A stretch of 64,000 nt of DNA from Mycolicibacterium goodii (GTDB lineage Bacteria; Actinomycetota; Actinomycetes; Mycobacteriales; Mycobacteriaceae). Below, one piece after another: positions 1 to 7,644 of the stretch. The stretch spans positions 186,001-250,000 of the forward strand of contig NZ_CP092364.2 of the NCBI RefSeq assembly GCF_022370755.2, read 5' to 3'. The notes beneath the pieces were generated by a model. That model made no database searches. It was not told where the DNA came from and worked only from the letters and a program-made list of their open reading frames with translations. Both the position numbers and the translations under genes were made by a program. The first letter of the stretch is position 1; each line of letters opens with the position of its first letter.

Positions 1-1
1 A

Positions 2-91
2 CGTGTCGGCGCCGCGAACGGCGAGGAGCTGCGCCTGGAAGTCACCGGCCCGTGGGCGCCCTACTCGTTCACCAGCCTGGGGCAGCGATGA
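2..91 (+). CDS. Gas vesicle protein GvpF/GvpL family, C-terminal fragment
   Basis: The first reading frame of the window enters from the left edge and gives 29 residues ending in GPWAPYSFTSLGQR before a TGA. The motif GPWAPYSF is the characteristic C-terminus of the GvpF/GvpL family, accessory proteins needed for gas vesicle assembly. The stop overlaps the next gvp start as ATGA, so the genes are translationally coupled. Only the tail is visible, so F and L cannot be told apart. Confidence 0.75.
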   Translation, partial: RVGAANGEELRLEVTGPWAPYSFTSLGQR

Positions 92-276
92 CGGTGGCGA
101 GCATCCCCTCATCGAGGACCGATGACGTCGCGCTGGTCGACCTGCTCGACCGTCTGCTCGTAGGCGGTGTGGTGATCGCCGGTGATCTGACGATCAGCCT
201 CGCCGATGTCGATCTGGTGCACATCTCACTGCGGGCGCTGATCAGTTCGGTTGGCACCCTGATGGAGCCACCCTGA
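88..276 (+). CDS. Gas vesicle protein, GvpA/GvpJ/GvpS family
   Basis: A 62-residue protein with the GvpA-family core: an amphipathic helix ALVDLLDRLL, then the strand VVIAGDLTISLADVDLVHISLRALISSV. GvpA-type proteins build or nucleate the gas vesicle shell. Its position beside GvpF/L and GvpK, and its lack of the longer GvpA tail, suit the minor components GvpJ or GvpS. The start overlaps the preceding stop (ATGA). The 3-prime end carries a perfect 14-bp tandem duplication that changes the last residues and shifts the stop codon (see repeat and findings). Confidence 0.75.
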   Translation: MTVASIPSSRTDDVALVDLLDRLLVGGVVIAGDLTISLADVDLVHISLRALISSVGTLMEPP

Positions 277-283
277 TGGAGCC
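256..283 (+). repeat. 14-bp perfect tandem duplication at the gvpA-family stop
   Basis: ACCCTGATGGAGCC is present twice head to tail at 256-269 and 270-283. The first gene ends inside the second copy. Removing one copy would place the stop at the TGATG that starts gvpK, the usual tight coupling. Confidence 0.8.
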
Positions 284-289
284 GCGCTG

Positions 290-589
290 ATGGCGGCCGA
301 ACGGCGCGGCCGTATCGAGATGGATCCCGAGGAGGTGGGCCGGGATCTTGGCCGATTGGTGCTCACGATCGTCGAACTGCTCCGCCAGTTGATGGAACGG
401 CAGGCGCTGCGCCGGGTGGACGTCGGTGACCTGCCCGACGAGACCGTCGAACGGCTGGGGGTCGGCCTCATGCGCCTCGAGGAGGCGATGGAAGACCTGC
501 GGGACTACTTCGGGCTGCGCCCCGAGGATCTCAACATCGATCTCGGACCGCTCGGTCCGCTGCTGCCGCGCGACCCCGGCCGCGGGTGA
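290..589 (+). CDS. gvpK: Gas vesicle protein GvpK
   Basis: A 99-residue acidic, helical protein with the GvpK-family pattern: RIEMDPEEVGRDLGRLVLTIVELLRQLMERQALRRVDVGDLPDETVERLGVGLMRLEEAMEDL, followed by a short proline-rich tail. GvpK is a conserved minor gas vesicle component essential for assembly in several organisms. The start is the ATG 13 bases after the preceding stop. The stop overlaps the next GTG start (GTGA), which makes it the last recognisable gvp gene here and couples it to the lipase gene. Confidence 0.85.
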   Translation: MAAERRGRIEMDPEEVGRDLGRLVLTIVELLRQLMERQALRRVDVGDLPDETVERLGVGLMRLEEAMEDLRDYFGLRPEDLNIDLGPLGPLLPRDPGRG

Positions 590-1440
590 CGGTCATGTCC
601 CGCGTGGCGTTCGTACTGGGAGGCGGCGGCGTCCTGGGCGCCGCCGAGGCCGGGATGGCGCTCGCACTGCTCGAGGGCGGGATCCGTCCCGACCTGGTGT
701 GTGGAACGTCGGTGGGGGCGATCAACGGTGCCGCCCTGGCGGCCGACCCCACGCCGGAAGGTGCCCGCGCACTGGTGAAGTTCTGGGATGAGTTGGGCGA
801 CCAGGAGGTGTTCGGCGGTTCGCTTCTGCGCCGGGCCGCGGAGGTCCTTCGCAAACCGACGTCGCTGCACGACAATTCCGAACTTCGCCGGCTGCTCCGG
901 GAATGGCTGCCTGCGCAGACGTTCGAAGATCTCGTGGTGCCGTTCGAGTGTGTCGCGGCCAGCATCGAGCGTGCGCGTGAACGCTGGTTCGACAGTGGGG
1001 ATCTGATCGAGCCGGTCATGGCCTCGTGTGCGCTGCCGGGCGTCCTGCCACCGGTGCGCATCGGCGACGAGCACTTCTTCGATGGTGGACTGGTCAACAG
1101 CATTCCGTTGGACCGGGCTGTCGCGCGCGGCGCGGACACGATATGGGTGTTACATGTCGGGCGTCTGGAGGAGGAACTCCGGGCCCCGCGGTTTCTGTGG
1201 GAGGTCGGTTTCGCGGCGTTCGAGATCGCGCGTCGGCACCGGTTCCACGGAGATCTGGAACGGGTCGGTGCCGGCGTCGCCGTCCATGTGCTGCCGTCCG
1301 GGTTGCCGCAACGGTCCGCGGCGACGTGGTCCAATCTGCGCTACCGCGACCGTCGCCGGATCGGGCGGCGCGCGCAACTGGCGTACGACGCCACCCGCGC
1401 CTATCTGGATGGCCTGCAGGCCCCGGAGTCGTCGCTATGA
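586..1440 (+). CDS. Patatin-like phospholipase family protein
   Basis: A 284-residue patatin-fold serine hydrolase. Near the N-terminus is the glycine-rich oxyanion loop LGGGGVLGAAEAG, then the nucleophile elbow GTSVG (Ser about residue 44), then the catalytic Asp in FFDGG about residue 168. The family hydrolyses acyl esters of membrane lipids with a Ser-Asp dyad. The GTG start overlaps the gvpK stop and an ATG three codons in is an alternative. Its own stop overlaps the acyltransferase start, so lipase and acyltransferase are coupled and co-transcribed with the gas vesicle genes. The substrate is unknown. Confidence 0.85.
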   Translation: MTVMSRVAFVLGGGGVLGAAEAGMALALLEGGIRPDLVCGTSVGAINGAALAADPTPEGARALVKFWDELGDQEVFGGSLLRRAAEVLRKPTSLHDNSELRRLLREWLPAQTFEDLVVPFECVAASIERARERWFDSGDLIEPVMASCALPGVLPPVRIGDEHFFDGGLVNSIPLDRAVARGADTIWVLHVGRLEEELRAPRFLWEVGFAAFEIARRHRFHGDLERVGAGVAVHVLPSGLPQRSAATWSNLRYRDRRRIGRRAQLAYDATRAYLDGLQAPESSL

Positions 1441-2435
1441 CCCGGCTGCGGCGCGCGGTCACGGTGCCCCTGGTGACCGTGCTCATGGTGGGTGTACTGC
1501 TGTACGGCGTACCCCTGATGGCCCTGGCCGTGGCGGCAGATCTGGTGCTGCGGTCGACCCGGCCGAGCCGCACCGTCGCCGCCGTCGTCGCGTACGCGGC
1601 GATGGAGCTGTACGCGCTGGCGAAACTGCTGCGCGGCGGTCTGGACGGTGATCGCTTCACCCGCGAGCTTGTCGGGAAGATCTACACGGCGTCGCGCCGG
1701 ATTCTCGACGTGGAGGTGCTGCTGGACACCGGTTCGACCGATCCGGACGAGGTTCCCCGCGCCGACCCGGTGATCGTGTTGTCGCGGCATTGTGGCCCTG
1801 GGGACAGCCTGCTGGTGGCCTGGTTGCTGACGTTCCACTACCGTCTGCGCACGCGCATCGTGCTCAAGGGGCTCCTGCGGTGTGAACCTGTGCTCGATCT
1901 CGCGGGTGATCTGGGCTGCCTGTGTTTCCTGGACCGCGGCGGAAAGCGGGCACGGGCGCAGATCCGCGAACTCGCCGCCTCGCTTGAGGGCGGCGACGCG
2001 TTGCTGCTGTTTCCCGAGGGCGGCAACTTCACCTGGGCGCGTTGGCACGAGGCGATCCGCCGCCTGCGGTCGTCGGGCCGATTGCGTGAAGCGCGGCGCG
2101 CCTGGCGACAGTCGTACACCTTGCCGCCACGCACGGGCGGCGCCGCCGCGGCGATGGCTGGCGCCCCGCGTGCCAACGTGCTGGTGCTGACGCACAGCGG
2201 ATTCAGCGCCGACGGGCGGGCGCGGCCGTGGTGGCGGCTGCCCGTGCACCGGAGGCTGGTGGTCCACGTGTCGCTCGTTCGGGCCGAGGAACTGCCGCCG
2301 CGTGCGGAGTTGGGCGCCTGGTTGCAGGACGTCTGGAGCAAGGTCGACGCCTGGGTGGCCGACCACATCGCGGAGGGCGCGCCGACGCGGGTGCTGCCAC
2401 ATGCACACAACGAGCCACACGGATCCTATCTGTAA
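1437..2435 (+). CDS. PlsC-like 1-acylglycerol-phosphate acyltransferase family protein
   Basis: A 332-residue protein with one or two N-terminal membrane segments (about residues 10-40), then an acyltransferase domain with the HX4D motif as RHCGPGDS (about residue 110) and a block LLLFPEGGNFT like the family FPEG motif. This family transfers acyl chains onto glycerol phosphates or related acceptors at the membrane. It follows the patatin gene with an ATGA overlap; a lipase and an acyltransferase in tandem suggests acyl-chain remodelling. The acceptor cannot be read from the sequence. Confidence 0.8.
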   Translation: MTRLRRAVTVPLVTVLMVGVLLYGVPLMALAVAADLVLRSTRPSRTVAAVVAYAAMELYALAKLLRGGLDGDRFTRELVGKIYTASRRILDVEVLLDTGSTDPDEVPRADPVIVLSRHCGPGDSLLVAWLLTFHYRLRTRIVLKGLLRCEPVLDLAGDLGCLCFLDRGGKRARAQIRELAASLEGGDALLLFPEGGNFTWARWHEAIRRLRSSGRLREARRAWRQSYTLPPRTGGAAAAMAGAPRANVLVLTHSGFSADGRARPWWRLPVHRRLVVHVSLVRAEELPPRAELGAWLQDVWSKVDAWVADHIAEGAPTRVLPHAHNEPHGSYL

Positions 2436-2489
2436 CATTGCCCTCAAACGCCACGATATTCACGCGTGTCGCAACTTTTCGGGGGTGAG

Positions 2490-3101
2490 ATGGGACGAGG
2501 GCATGCCGTCACGAGGGGCGAGAAGGGTATTCGGCGGCTGATCGGGGCCGCCGTGACCGTGGTGGCTCTCGTGGCAGGGGCCCTCACGCAGCAGACACCG
2601 ATCGCCGCCGCCGCGCCGCCGGTGGCCGCCAAGGACTTCACCAAGCCGGCGATCGTGATCCTCGGTTACGGCCTCAAGCCCGACGGCACCATGCGGCAGA
2701 TCCTGTACCACCGCACGTTGACCGGCCTGGTGATCGCGCAGGCGTTCCCGCAGTCACCCATCATCGTCACCGGCGGCAATCCGCAGCGCGGCGTGACCGA
2801 GGCCGCGGCGATGCGCAATCTGCTTCTGATGCTGGGCTTTCCGGCGCACCGGATCATCGTCGAGGACCGCGCCAACAGCACCGTGCAGAATGCACAGTTC
2901 TCGGTGCCGCTGGCCAAGAAGGCCGGTACGACGGGCATCATCCTGGTCACGTCGTCGTCGCACCAGGGCCGCGCCGACAAGAACTTCGCCGACGCGGGCG
3001 GCAACATCCTGGCCACCGTCAGCTTCCCGGACAGCAACCCGACGGTGAACATCTCGCAGTTCGTCCGCGATGTGCTCAGTCCGTTGACACCCATCGGCTG
3101 A
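2490..3101 (+). CDS. Secreted YdcF/DUF218 family protein
   Basis: About 203 residues. An N-terminal signal peptide (basic KGIRR, hydrophobic LIGAAVTVVALVAGAL, small-residue cleavage region IAAAA) precedes a DUF218 domain: AIVILGYGLKPDGTM, a block IIVTGG, EAAAMRNLLLMLGFPAHRIIVED and S-TVQNAQF. YdcF-like proteins bind nucleotides or act in envelope metabolism; the role is undefined. The ATG at 2490 has a purine-rich GGGGGTGAG just upstream; an in-frame GTG at 2466 is the alternative start. Confidence 0.75.
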   Translation: MGRGHAVTRGEKGIRRLIGAAVTVVALVAGALTQQTPIAAAAPPVAAKDFTKPAIVILGYGLKPDGTMRQILYHRTLTGLVIAQAFPQSPIIVTGGNPQRGVTEAAAMRNLLLMLGFPAHRIIVEDRANSTVQNAQFSVPLAKKAGTTGIILVTSSSHQGRADKNFADAGGNILATVSFPDSNPTVNISQFVRDVLSPLTPIG

Positions 3102-3124
3102 CGTCGACGGACTATCGTGGGGAC

Positions 3125-3388
3125 ATGACGGGTCGACGCGGCCGAGCGCTGATCGGCTGCTGCGCGATGACCACCGCGTTGGCGGTCGTGCTCGCGCCGG
3201 CCGCGGCCGGTGATCCCGCGGCGCTCGACCCGACCGGTAACTACTCCGGGGGACCGGTGCCGACGATGAACGGGATACCGTGCGTCGGCGGCGGCCTCGG
3301 CGTGTGCCTGAGCATGCGGCAGAACGGTCCGTCGCGGGCGACGCCGCCGAGGGCCAATGTCGGGCACAGCCCGACGGTGCGCCGTTAG
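3125..3388 (+). CDS. Small secreted protein of unknown function
   Basis: An 87-residue protein with a signal peptide (RRGRALIGCC, hydrophobic AMTTALAVVLAPAAAG). The mature part is about 57 residues, rich in Gly and Pro, with two cysteines (GIPCVGGGLGVCLS) that could form a disulfide. The layout resembles small exported mycobacterial proteins, but no domain is recognised. Its TAG stop overlaps the TAA of the convergent car gene, so the genes end on each other with no spacer. Confidence 0.65.
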   Translation: MTGRRGRALIGCCAMTTALAVVLAPAAAGDPAALDPTGNYSGGPVPTMNGIPCVGGGLGVCLSMRQNGPSRATPPRANVGHSPTVRR

Positions 3389-6300
3389 AGCAACCCGAAC
3401 CCGCGCAGATCGCTCACGTACTTGTCGATCAGTTCCTGGGTGAGGTGCGGGATGTCGCCCGAGCCGACCTTCGCTTCGCGCACCGCGGCGTGGAACACCG
3501 CGGTCGGCTGCGATGCACCGTGGACGGGCGGCTGCGGAACCGCATAGGCATGCATGAGCGGCAGCATCGTCTGCGCGCGGCGCTTCTCGGGAAGCGCGGT
3601 CAGCGCGGTTTCGAACCGGCGCAGCCAGTCGTCGTAGTCGTCGATCCGCTCGATCGGGTGGCCGGCCCGGATCAGCCAGTCCACGAACACATCCACCGAT
3701 ATCCCGTCGTCGTGGGGGTTCATCACGTCGTAGGACACGTATTTCTCGCGGTTCCGCGCGCCCAAGGTCGTGATGGCCTCGGCGACGAAGTCGACCGGCA
3801 GCCCGTCATAGTGCGCCCGCGGACGGGTGTCCTGCCCGTCGCTCTGATAGAACGACCGTGGCGCGACACCGGTGATCAGCAGGCTCAGGAGGAGCCGCGT
3901 GAACATGTCGGGAACGTTGAGCTGACCGCGGTAGCGCGGGTGAGCCAGGATCATGTCGGAACGGAACGTCGCCACCGGTAGACCGCACAGATCATGGGCT
4001 TCCCGCAGCAGCACCTCACCGGCCCACTTGCTGTTGCCGTATCCGTTGGCGTACCCGTCGTCGAGTAAACGTACCGGGCTGACGCTCCGGATGTCGCCGT
4101 CCTCCTCGAAGTGGGCAATGCCTGTCGCGACCGCGACGGTCGACAGGTACGTGACCGGTTTGATCCGCTCGGTGATCGCAAGTTTGATCACCTCTGCGGT
4201 GCCGACGACGTTGGGGCCGAACAGTTGCCGGTAGGGCAGTACGTGATTGACGAGTGCCGCCGGGTGCACGACCAGATCGACCTCGGCGGCCAGGCGATGC
4301 CAAAGTTCAGGCGCCAGGCCGAGATTCGGTTCACCGACATCGCCGGCGAGCACCTGCAGATGCTCGGTGAGCTCGGCGAATCGGCGCGACAACTCCGGAT
4401 CGGTGCCATAGGACTCGGCGAGCCGGGCACGCGCCGCGGCGTCGTCGCTGCCACGCACGATGGTGATCAGGGTGCCGCCGACCGGCGCCAGCCGTTCCAG
4501 CCACTGCAACGTGAGGAACCGGCCCAGCCAGCCGTTCGCGCCGGTGAGCAGTACCGTCCGCGGCTCCGTGGTGACCTTGGGCAAACCCGGTGCTGCCGCG
4601 AGTGTTTCGGCGTCGATGAACTTGTCGAGGGTCAGCTCGGCCGCCCGGATCTCGGTGGCGTCCTCGGGGTGCACGCCGGCGAATGTCGGCCGCTGGTGGC
4701 CCGCGTTGCGCTGCGCCTCGATGTGTTCGGCGAGCCGGGCCAGATCGGTCGCCGGATTCACGATGGTGCCTACGGGAACCTCGATGCCGAAGAAGTCGCT
4801 CAACAGGTTCGACAGGGTCAGCGCCGACAGGGAGTCCCCGCCGAGATCGGTGAAGTGGTCGTCCGGGGACACCTCCTGCCCGGTGCCGAGGATCGTCGCC
4901 GCGGCCTGGGTCAGTGTGTCGATCACGGGTTGGGTGCGCGCCGCGTGTCGCAGCGAACGCAGCTGGTCCTCTTGTGCCGAGGCGATATCGGCGTACATCT
5001 GTTCCAGGCGCTGCCCGTAGCGCTCCTTGAGGTTGGGGCGCAACAGCTTTCCTACACCGGAGAGCAGCCCATTGTCGGCGCTGAACGGTTCGGTCTCGAC
5101 GATGAAATCGGCCGGGATCTCGTAGGACTGCAATTCGGCCTCGCGCGCGGTGCGCTGCAGGGAATCGGCGACCGCGGCTTTGAGCGCGACCGGATCGTAC
5201 TGCTCGAGGGCGTCGGTGGTCGGAACCACCACGGCCAGAAGGGAACTGCGTTCGCTGTTGCCGTACACGAAGATCTGGCGCACCAAGGCCGCTCCCGCGT
5301 ACACCGCCTCCAGGTTCGCCACCGCGACGAACTCGCCCTGGGAGAGCTTGAGGACGTTGTTGCGCCGGTCCACGTACACCAGGTGGTCGGGCGCGGTCTC
5401 GGCCACGACGTCACCGGTGTGGTAATACCCGTCGGCGTCGAACACACCTGCCGTGACCTCCGGCCGCTTGTAATACCCGGGGGTCAGGGTTTCCGATTTC
5501 ACGAGCAATTCACCACGCGGATAAGGTTTGTCGGTGCTGAAGTACCCGAGCTCGGGGACGTCGATCAGCTTGTAGTCGATCACCGGCGGCCGCAAGACCA
5601 CGCCGTCGCGTGTCACGGCGCCGGTCTCGGTGAGCCCGTAGCCGTCGACCATGTGTACGCCCAGCGTGACGTCGAGGAACGCCTTCATCTCCGCCGACAG
5701 GGGCGCGGTGCTGACGAATCCGTTGAGCACGCGTCCACCCAGAACGTCGTCGCGCAGCTCGTCGGCGGCCTGCTTCTCGGCGGTCGCCTCGTCGGTGCCC
5801 TCGGCGACCAATCGGTCTGCGGTGGCGCGGTAGTGCTGGTGCAGCAGGTCGGCGACCCGGGGTACCAGGGCCAGTTCGGTCGGGCGCACCAACTTCAGAT
5901 CCTCGAAGAGTGTGGACATGTCTGATTCCGGCACGAAGTAACTGGTTCCGCCGTTCTGCACGGCCGTCGAGATCGGGATCCTGCCGCCGAGATGGTTGAG
6001 CGGCATGAAGTTGACGTTGATGACCGGGGCGGGGTCGTCGGTGATGAACGACGTCGACCAGAGCCGCGACACCATCGCCTCGGTGTACATCGCGCCCTTG
6101 GGTGTGCCGGTGGAACCCGAGGTGTAGAAGATCATCGCAAGCCGTTGCGGATCGCCCGCGGTGTAGATCGGCTCGACGGGGAGCTGCGCGCCAGCCTCGA
6201 CGATCTCGTCGAGCGTGCTGACGGCGATGCCCTTGTCTGCGATCTCTTCGCGCGCACGGGCCAATTGGTCGCGGTGGTCGTCGAGCTCGGGATGGTGATC

Positions 6301-6912
6301 GAAGATCACCAGCTGGGTGACCGACGCGACATCCCGCACGGATTCGATGGCCAGGTCGAGATATTCGGCGCTCACGGCGACGATGCGCGGTTCGACCTCG
6401 GCCAGGATCGGGGCAAGCCGGGTCACCGGGGCGTTGTGCTGCAGCGGCACGCTCACCAGCCCGAGATACGCGCACACCAGGTCGACCGTCAGGTAGTCGG
6501 TGCTCGCGAAACCGATCGTGGCGACCGCGTCGCCGGGATAGATCGGATGCGTGAAGTCGTGGCGCAGGGCGGCCGCGATCGCTTGGACACGAGACCACAC
6601 CTGGGCGTAACTGATGGTGTCGAACCGCGGCAGCAGTCGTGTCACGGTGCGCCGGGTCTCGGGGTCCACGGTCAGCTCGCGGGCACGGTATCCCAGCGCG
6701 GGCCGGTCACCGTATCCGGTGAACAGGGTCTGCAGGATTTCGGCCAGCCGCAGCCCGGGCGTGTGCGCTGCGTTGTACACATCGGGCAGCGGTGCGGCGG
6801 CGGCGAACTCGGGATCGGTGGCGTAAAGCTCGGCGATGCGGCGGGTCAACTGCTCGTCGTCGAGGTTGGTTTCGGTGACGTCGTGTGCGGCGTCGTGAAC
6901 ATCGCTGGTCAT
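3385..6912 (-). CDS. car: Carboxylic acid reductase (A-PCP-R)
   Basis: A 1175-residue multidomain enzyme that reduces carboxylic acids to aldehydes with ATP and NADPH. The adenylation domain (residues 1 to about 640) has the P-loop YTSGSTGTPKGAMYT and DGYGLTETGAV. A carrier domain follows with phosphopantetheine serine in LGGDSLSAL (about residue 690). A short-chain thioester reductase domain has Rossmann motif LTGANGWLGRF and a YxxxK-type motif YGNSKWAG. Length and sequence closely resemble M. smegmatis CAR. The start MTSDVHDA is the family start; the open frame continues 33 codons upstream without a better start. Activity needs a phosphopantetheinyl transferase, which is not in the window. 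Confidence 0.95.
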   Translation of the reverse strand: MTSDVHDAAHDVTETNLDDEQLTRRIAELYATDPEFAAAAPLPDVYNAAHTPGLRLAEILQTLFTGYGDRPALGYRARELTVDPETRRTVTRLLPRFDTISYAQVWSRVQAIAAALRHDFTHPIYPGDAVATIGFASTDYLTVDLVCAYLGLVSVPLQHNAPVTRLAPILAEVEPRIVAVSAEYLDLAIESVRDVASVTQLVIFDHHPELDDHRDQLARAREEIADKGIAVSTLDEIVEAGAQLPVEPIYTAGDPQRLAMIFYTSGSTGTPKGAMYTEAMVSRLWSTSFITDDPAPVINVNFMPLNHLGGRIPISTAVQNGGTSYFVPESDMSTLFEDLKLVRPTELALVPRVADLLHQHYRATADRLVAEGTDEATAEKQAADELRDDVLGGRVLNGFVSTAPLSAEMKAFLDVTLGVHMVDGYGLTETGAVTRDGVVLRPPVIDYKLIDVPELGYFSTDKPYPRGELLVKSETLTPGYYKRPEVTAGVFDADGYYHTGDVVAETAPDHLVYVDRRNNVLKLSQGEFVAVANLEAVYAGAALVRQIFVYGNSERSSLLAVVVPTTDALEQYDPVALKAAVADSLQRTAREAELQSYEIPADFIVETEPFSADNGLLSGVGKLLRPNLKERYGQRLEQMYADIASAQEDQLRSLRHAARTQPVIDTLTQAAATILGTGQEVSPDDHFTDLGGDSLSALTLSNLLSDFFGIEVPVGTIVNPATDLARLAEHIEAQRNAGHQRPTFAGVHPEDATEIRAAELTLDKFIDAETLAAAPGLPKVTTEPRTVLLTGANGWLGRFLTLQWLERLAPVGGTLITIVRGSDDAAARARLAESYGTDPELSRRFAELTEHLQVLAGDVGEPNLGLAPELWHRLAAEVDLVVHPAALVNHVLPYRQLFGPNVVGTAEVIKLAITERIKPVTYLSTVAVATGIAHFEEDGDIRSVSPVRLLDDGYANGYGNSKWAGEVLLREAHDLCGLPVATFRSDMILAHPRYRGQLNVPDMFTRLLLSLLITGVAPRSFYQSDGQDTRPRAHYDGLPVDFVAEAITTLGARNREKYVSYDVMNPHDDGISVDVFVDWLIRAGHPIERIDDYDDWLRRFETALTALPEKRRAQTMLPLMHAYAVPQPPVHGASQPTAVFHAAVREAKVGSGDIPHLTQELIDKYVSDLRGFGLL

Positions 6913-7135
6913 ACGACCTGAAAGGGCTACGACCGGATGGATATTCTTTCCTGTGACCGTGATGTGGTGCACACAACGGAAGTGGCTGGTGGCGCGGGGC
7001 GGTCGGTGCACTTTTCAGTGATTTCCCAGCTGATCGCCAGGGACGCGGCCGGGGCGATGCCGCGGCGGCCGTGATCTGGCAAACGATCGGCGGTAATGCG
7101 TATCGGCGCGGTCCGGGCCGGATAAGGTGCGCGAC

Positions 7136-7576
7136 ATGGCTACCAGCGATTCCCGAGAAGTCCTCATCGAGGCGACGCCCGAAGAGATCTTCGATGTCAT
7201 CGCAGACGTCGAATCCACGCCGAGTTGGTCACCGCAGTACACGCACGCCGAGGTCATCGAGCGCTACGCCGACGGCAGGCCGCGGCGGGCCAAGATGACC
7301 GTCAAGGCCGCCGGCCTCACCGACGATCAGGTCATCGAGTACACGTGGTCCGACAACGTGGTGAGCTGGACGCTGGTGAGCGCTGGGCAGCTCAAGGCGC
7401 AGGACGCCAGCTACACGTTGACCCCGCAGGGCGACAAGACCAAGGTGCGGTTCGACATCTCGATCGACCTGTCGGTGCCGCTGCCCGGGTTCATCGTCAA
7501 GCGCACCATGAAAGGCGGTGTCGAGACCGCGACCGACGGTCTGCGCAAGCAGGTGCTGAAGGTCAAGAAGGGTTAA
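7136..7576 (+). CDS. SRPBCC (polyketide cyclase/START-like) family protein
   Basis: A 146-residue single-domain protein of the SRPBCC ligand-binding fold: N-terminal strand SREVLIEATPEEIFDVIADVESTPSWSPQY, typical of Rv0854-type proteins, then VIEYTWSDNVVSWTLV and a C-terminal helix GVETATDGLRKQVLKV. These proteins bind hydrophobic ligands in a helix-grip cavity. Its position next to kdc and far matches Rv0854. Transcribed divergently from car; the 223-bp gap between them probably holds both promoters. Ligand unknown. Confidence 0.8.
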   Translation: MATSDSREVLIEATPEEIFDVIADVESTPSWSPQYTHAEVIERYADGRPRRAKMTVKAAGLTDDQVIEYTWSDNVVSWTLVSAGQLKAQDASYTLTPQGDKTKVRFDISIDLSVPLPGFIVKRTMKGGVETATDGLRKQVLKVKKG

Positions 7577-7587
7577 CTCCCGCCGAG

Positions 7588-7636
7588 ACCGACGAAAATG
7601 CCGCAAGCCCACTCGCCGAGCGGCATTTTCGTCGGT
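7588..7636. terminator. 17-bp perfect hairpin between convergent genes
   Basis: Arms 7588-7604 and 7620-7636 are exact reverse complements around a 15-base loop. The hairpin sits 12 bases after the SRPBCC stop and 9 bases beyond the kdc stop, so it could end transcription from both sides. No T-run follows, as is common in mycobacteria. It shares the core CGACGAAAATG with the hairpin at 58095. Confidence 0.65.
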
Positions 7637-7644
7637 TTGGGGAG

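Noticed and set aside
4111..5925. A 604-codon open frame on the plus strand inside car
   Set aside because: It is antisense to the CAR reading frame, has no domain, and its composition is the Arg/Gly/Asp-rich shadow typical of GC-rich coding DNA.
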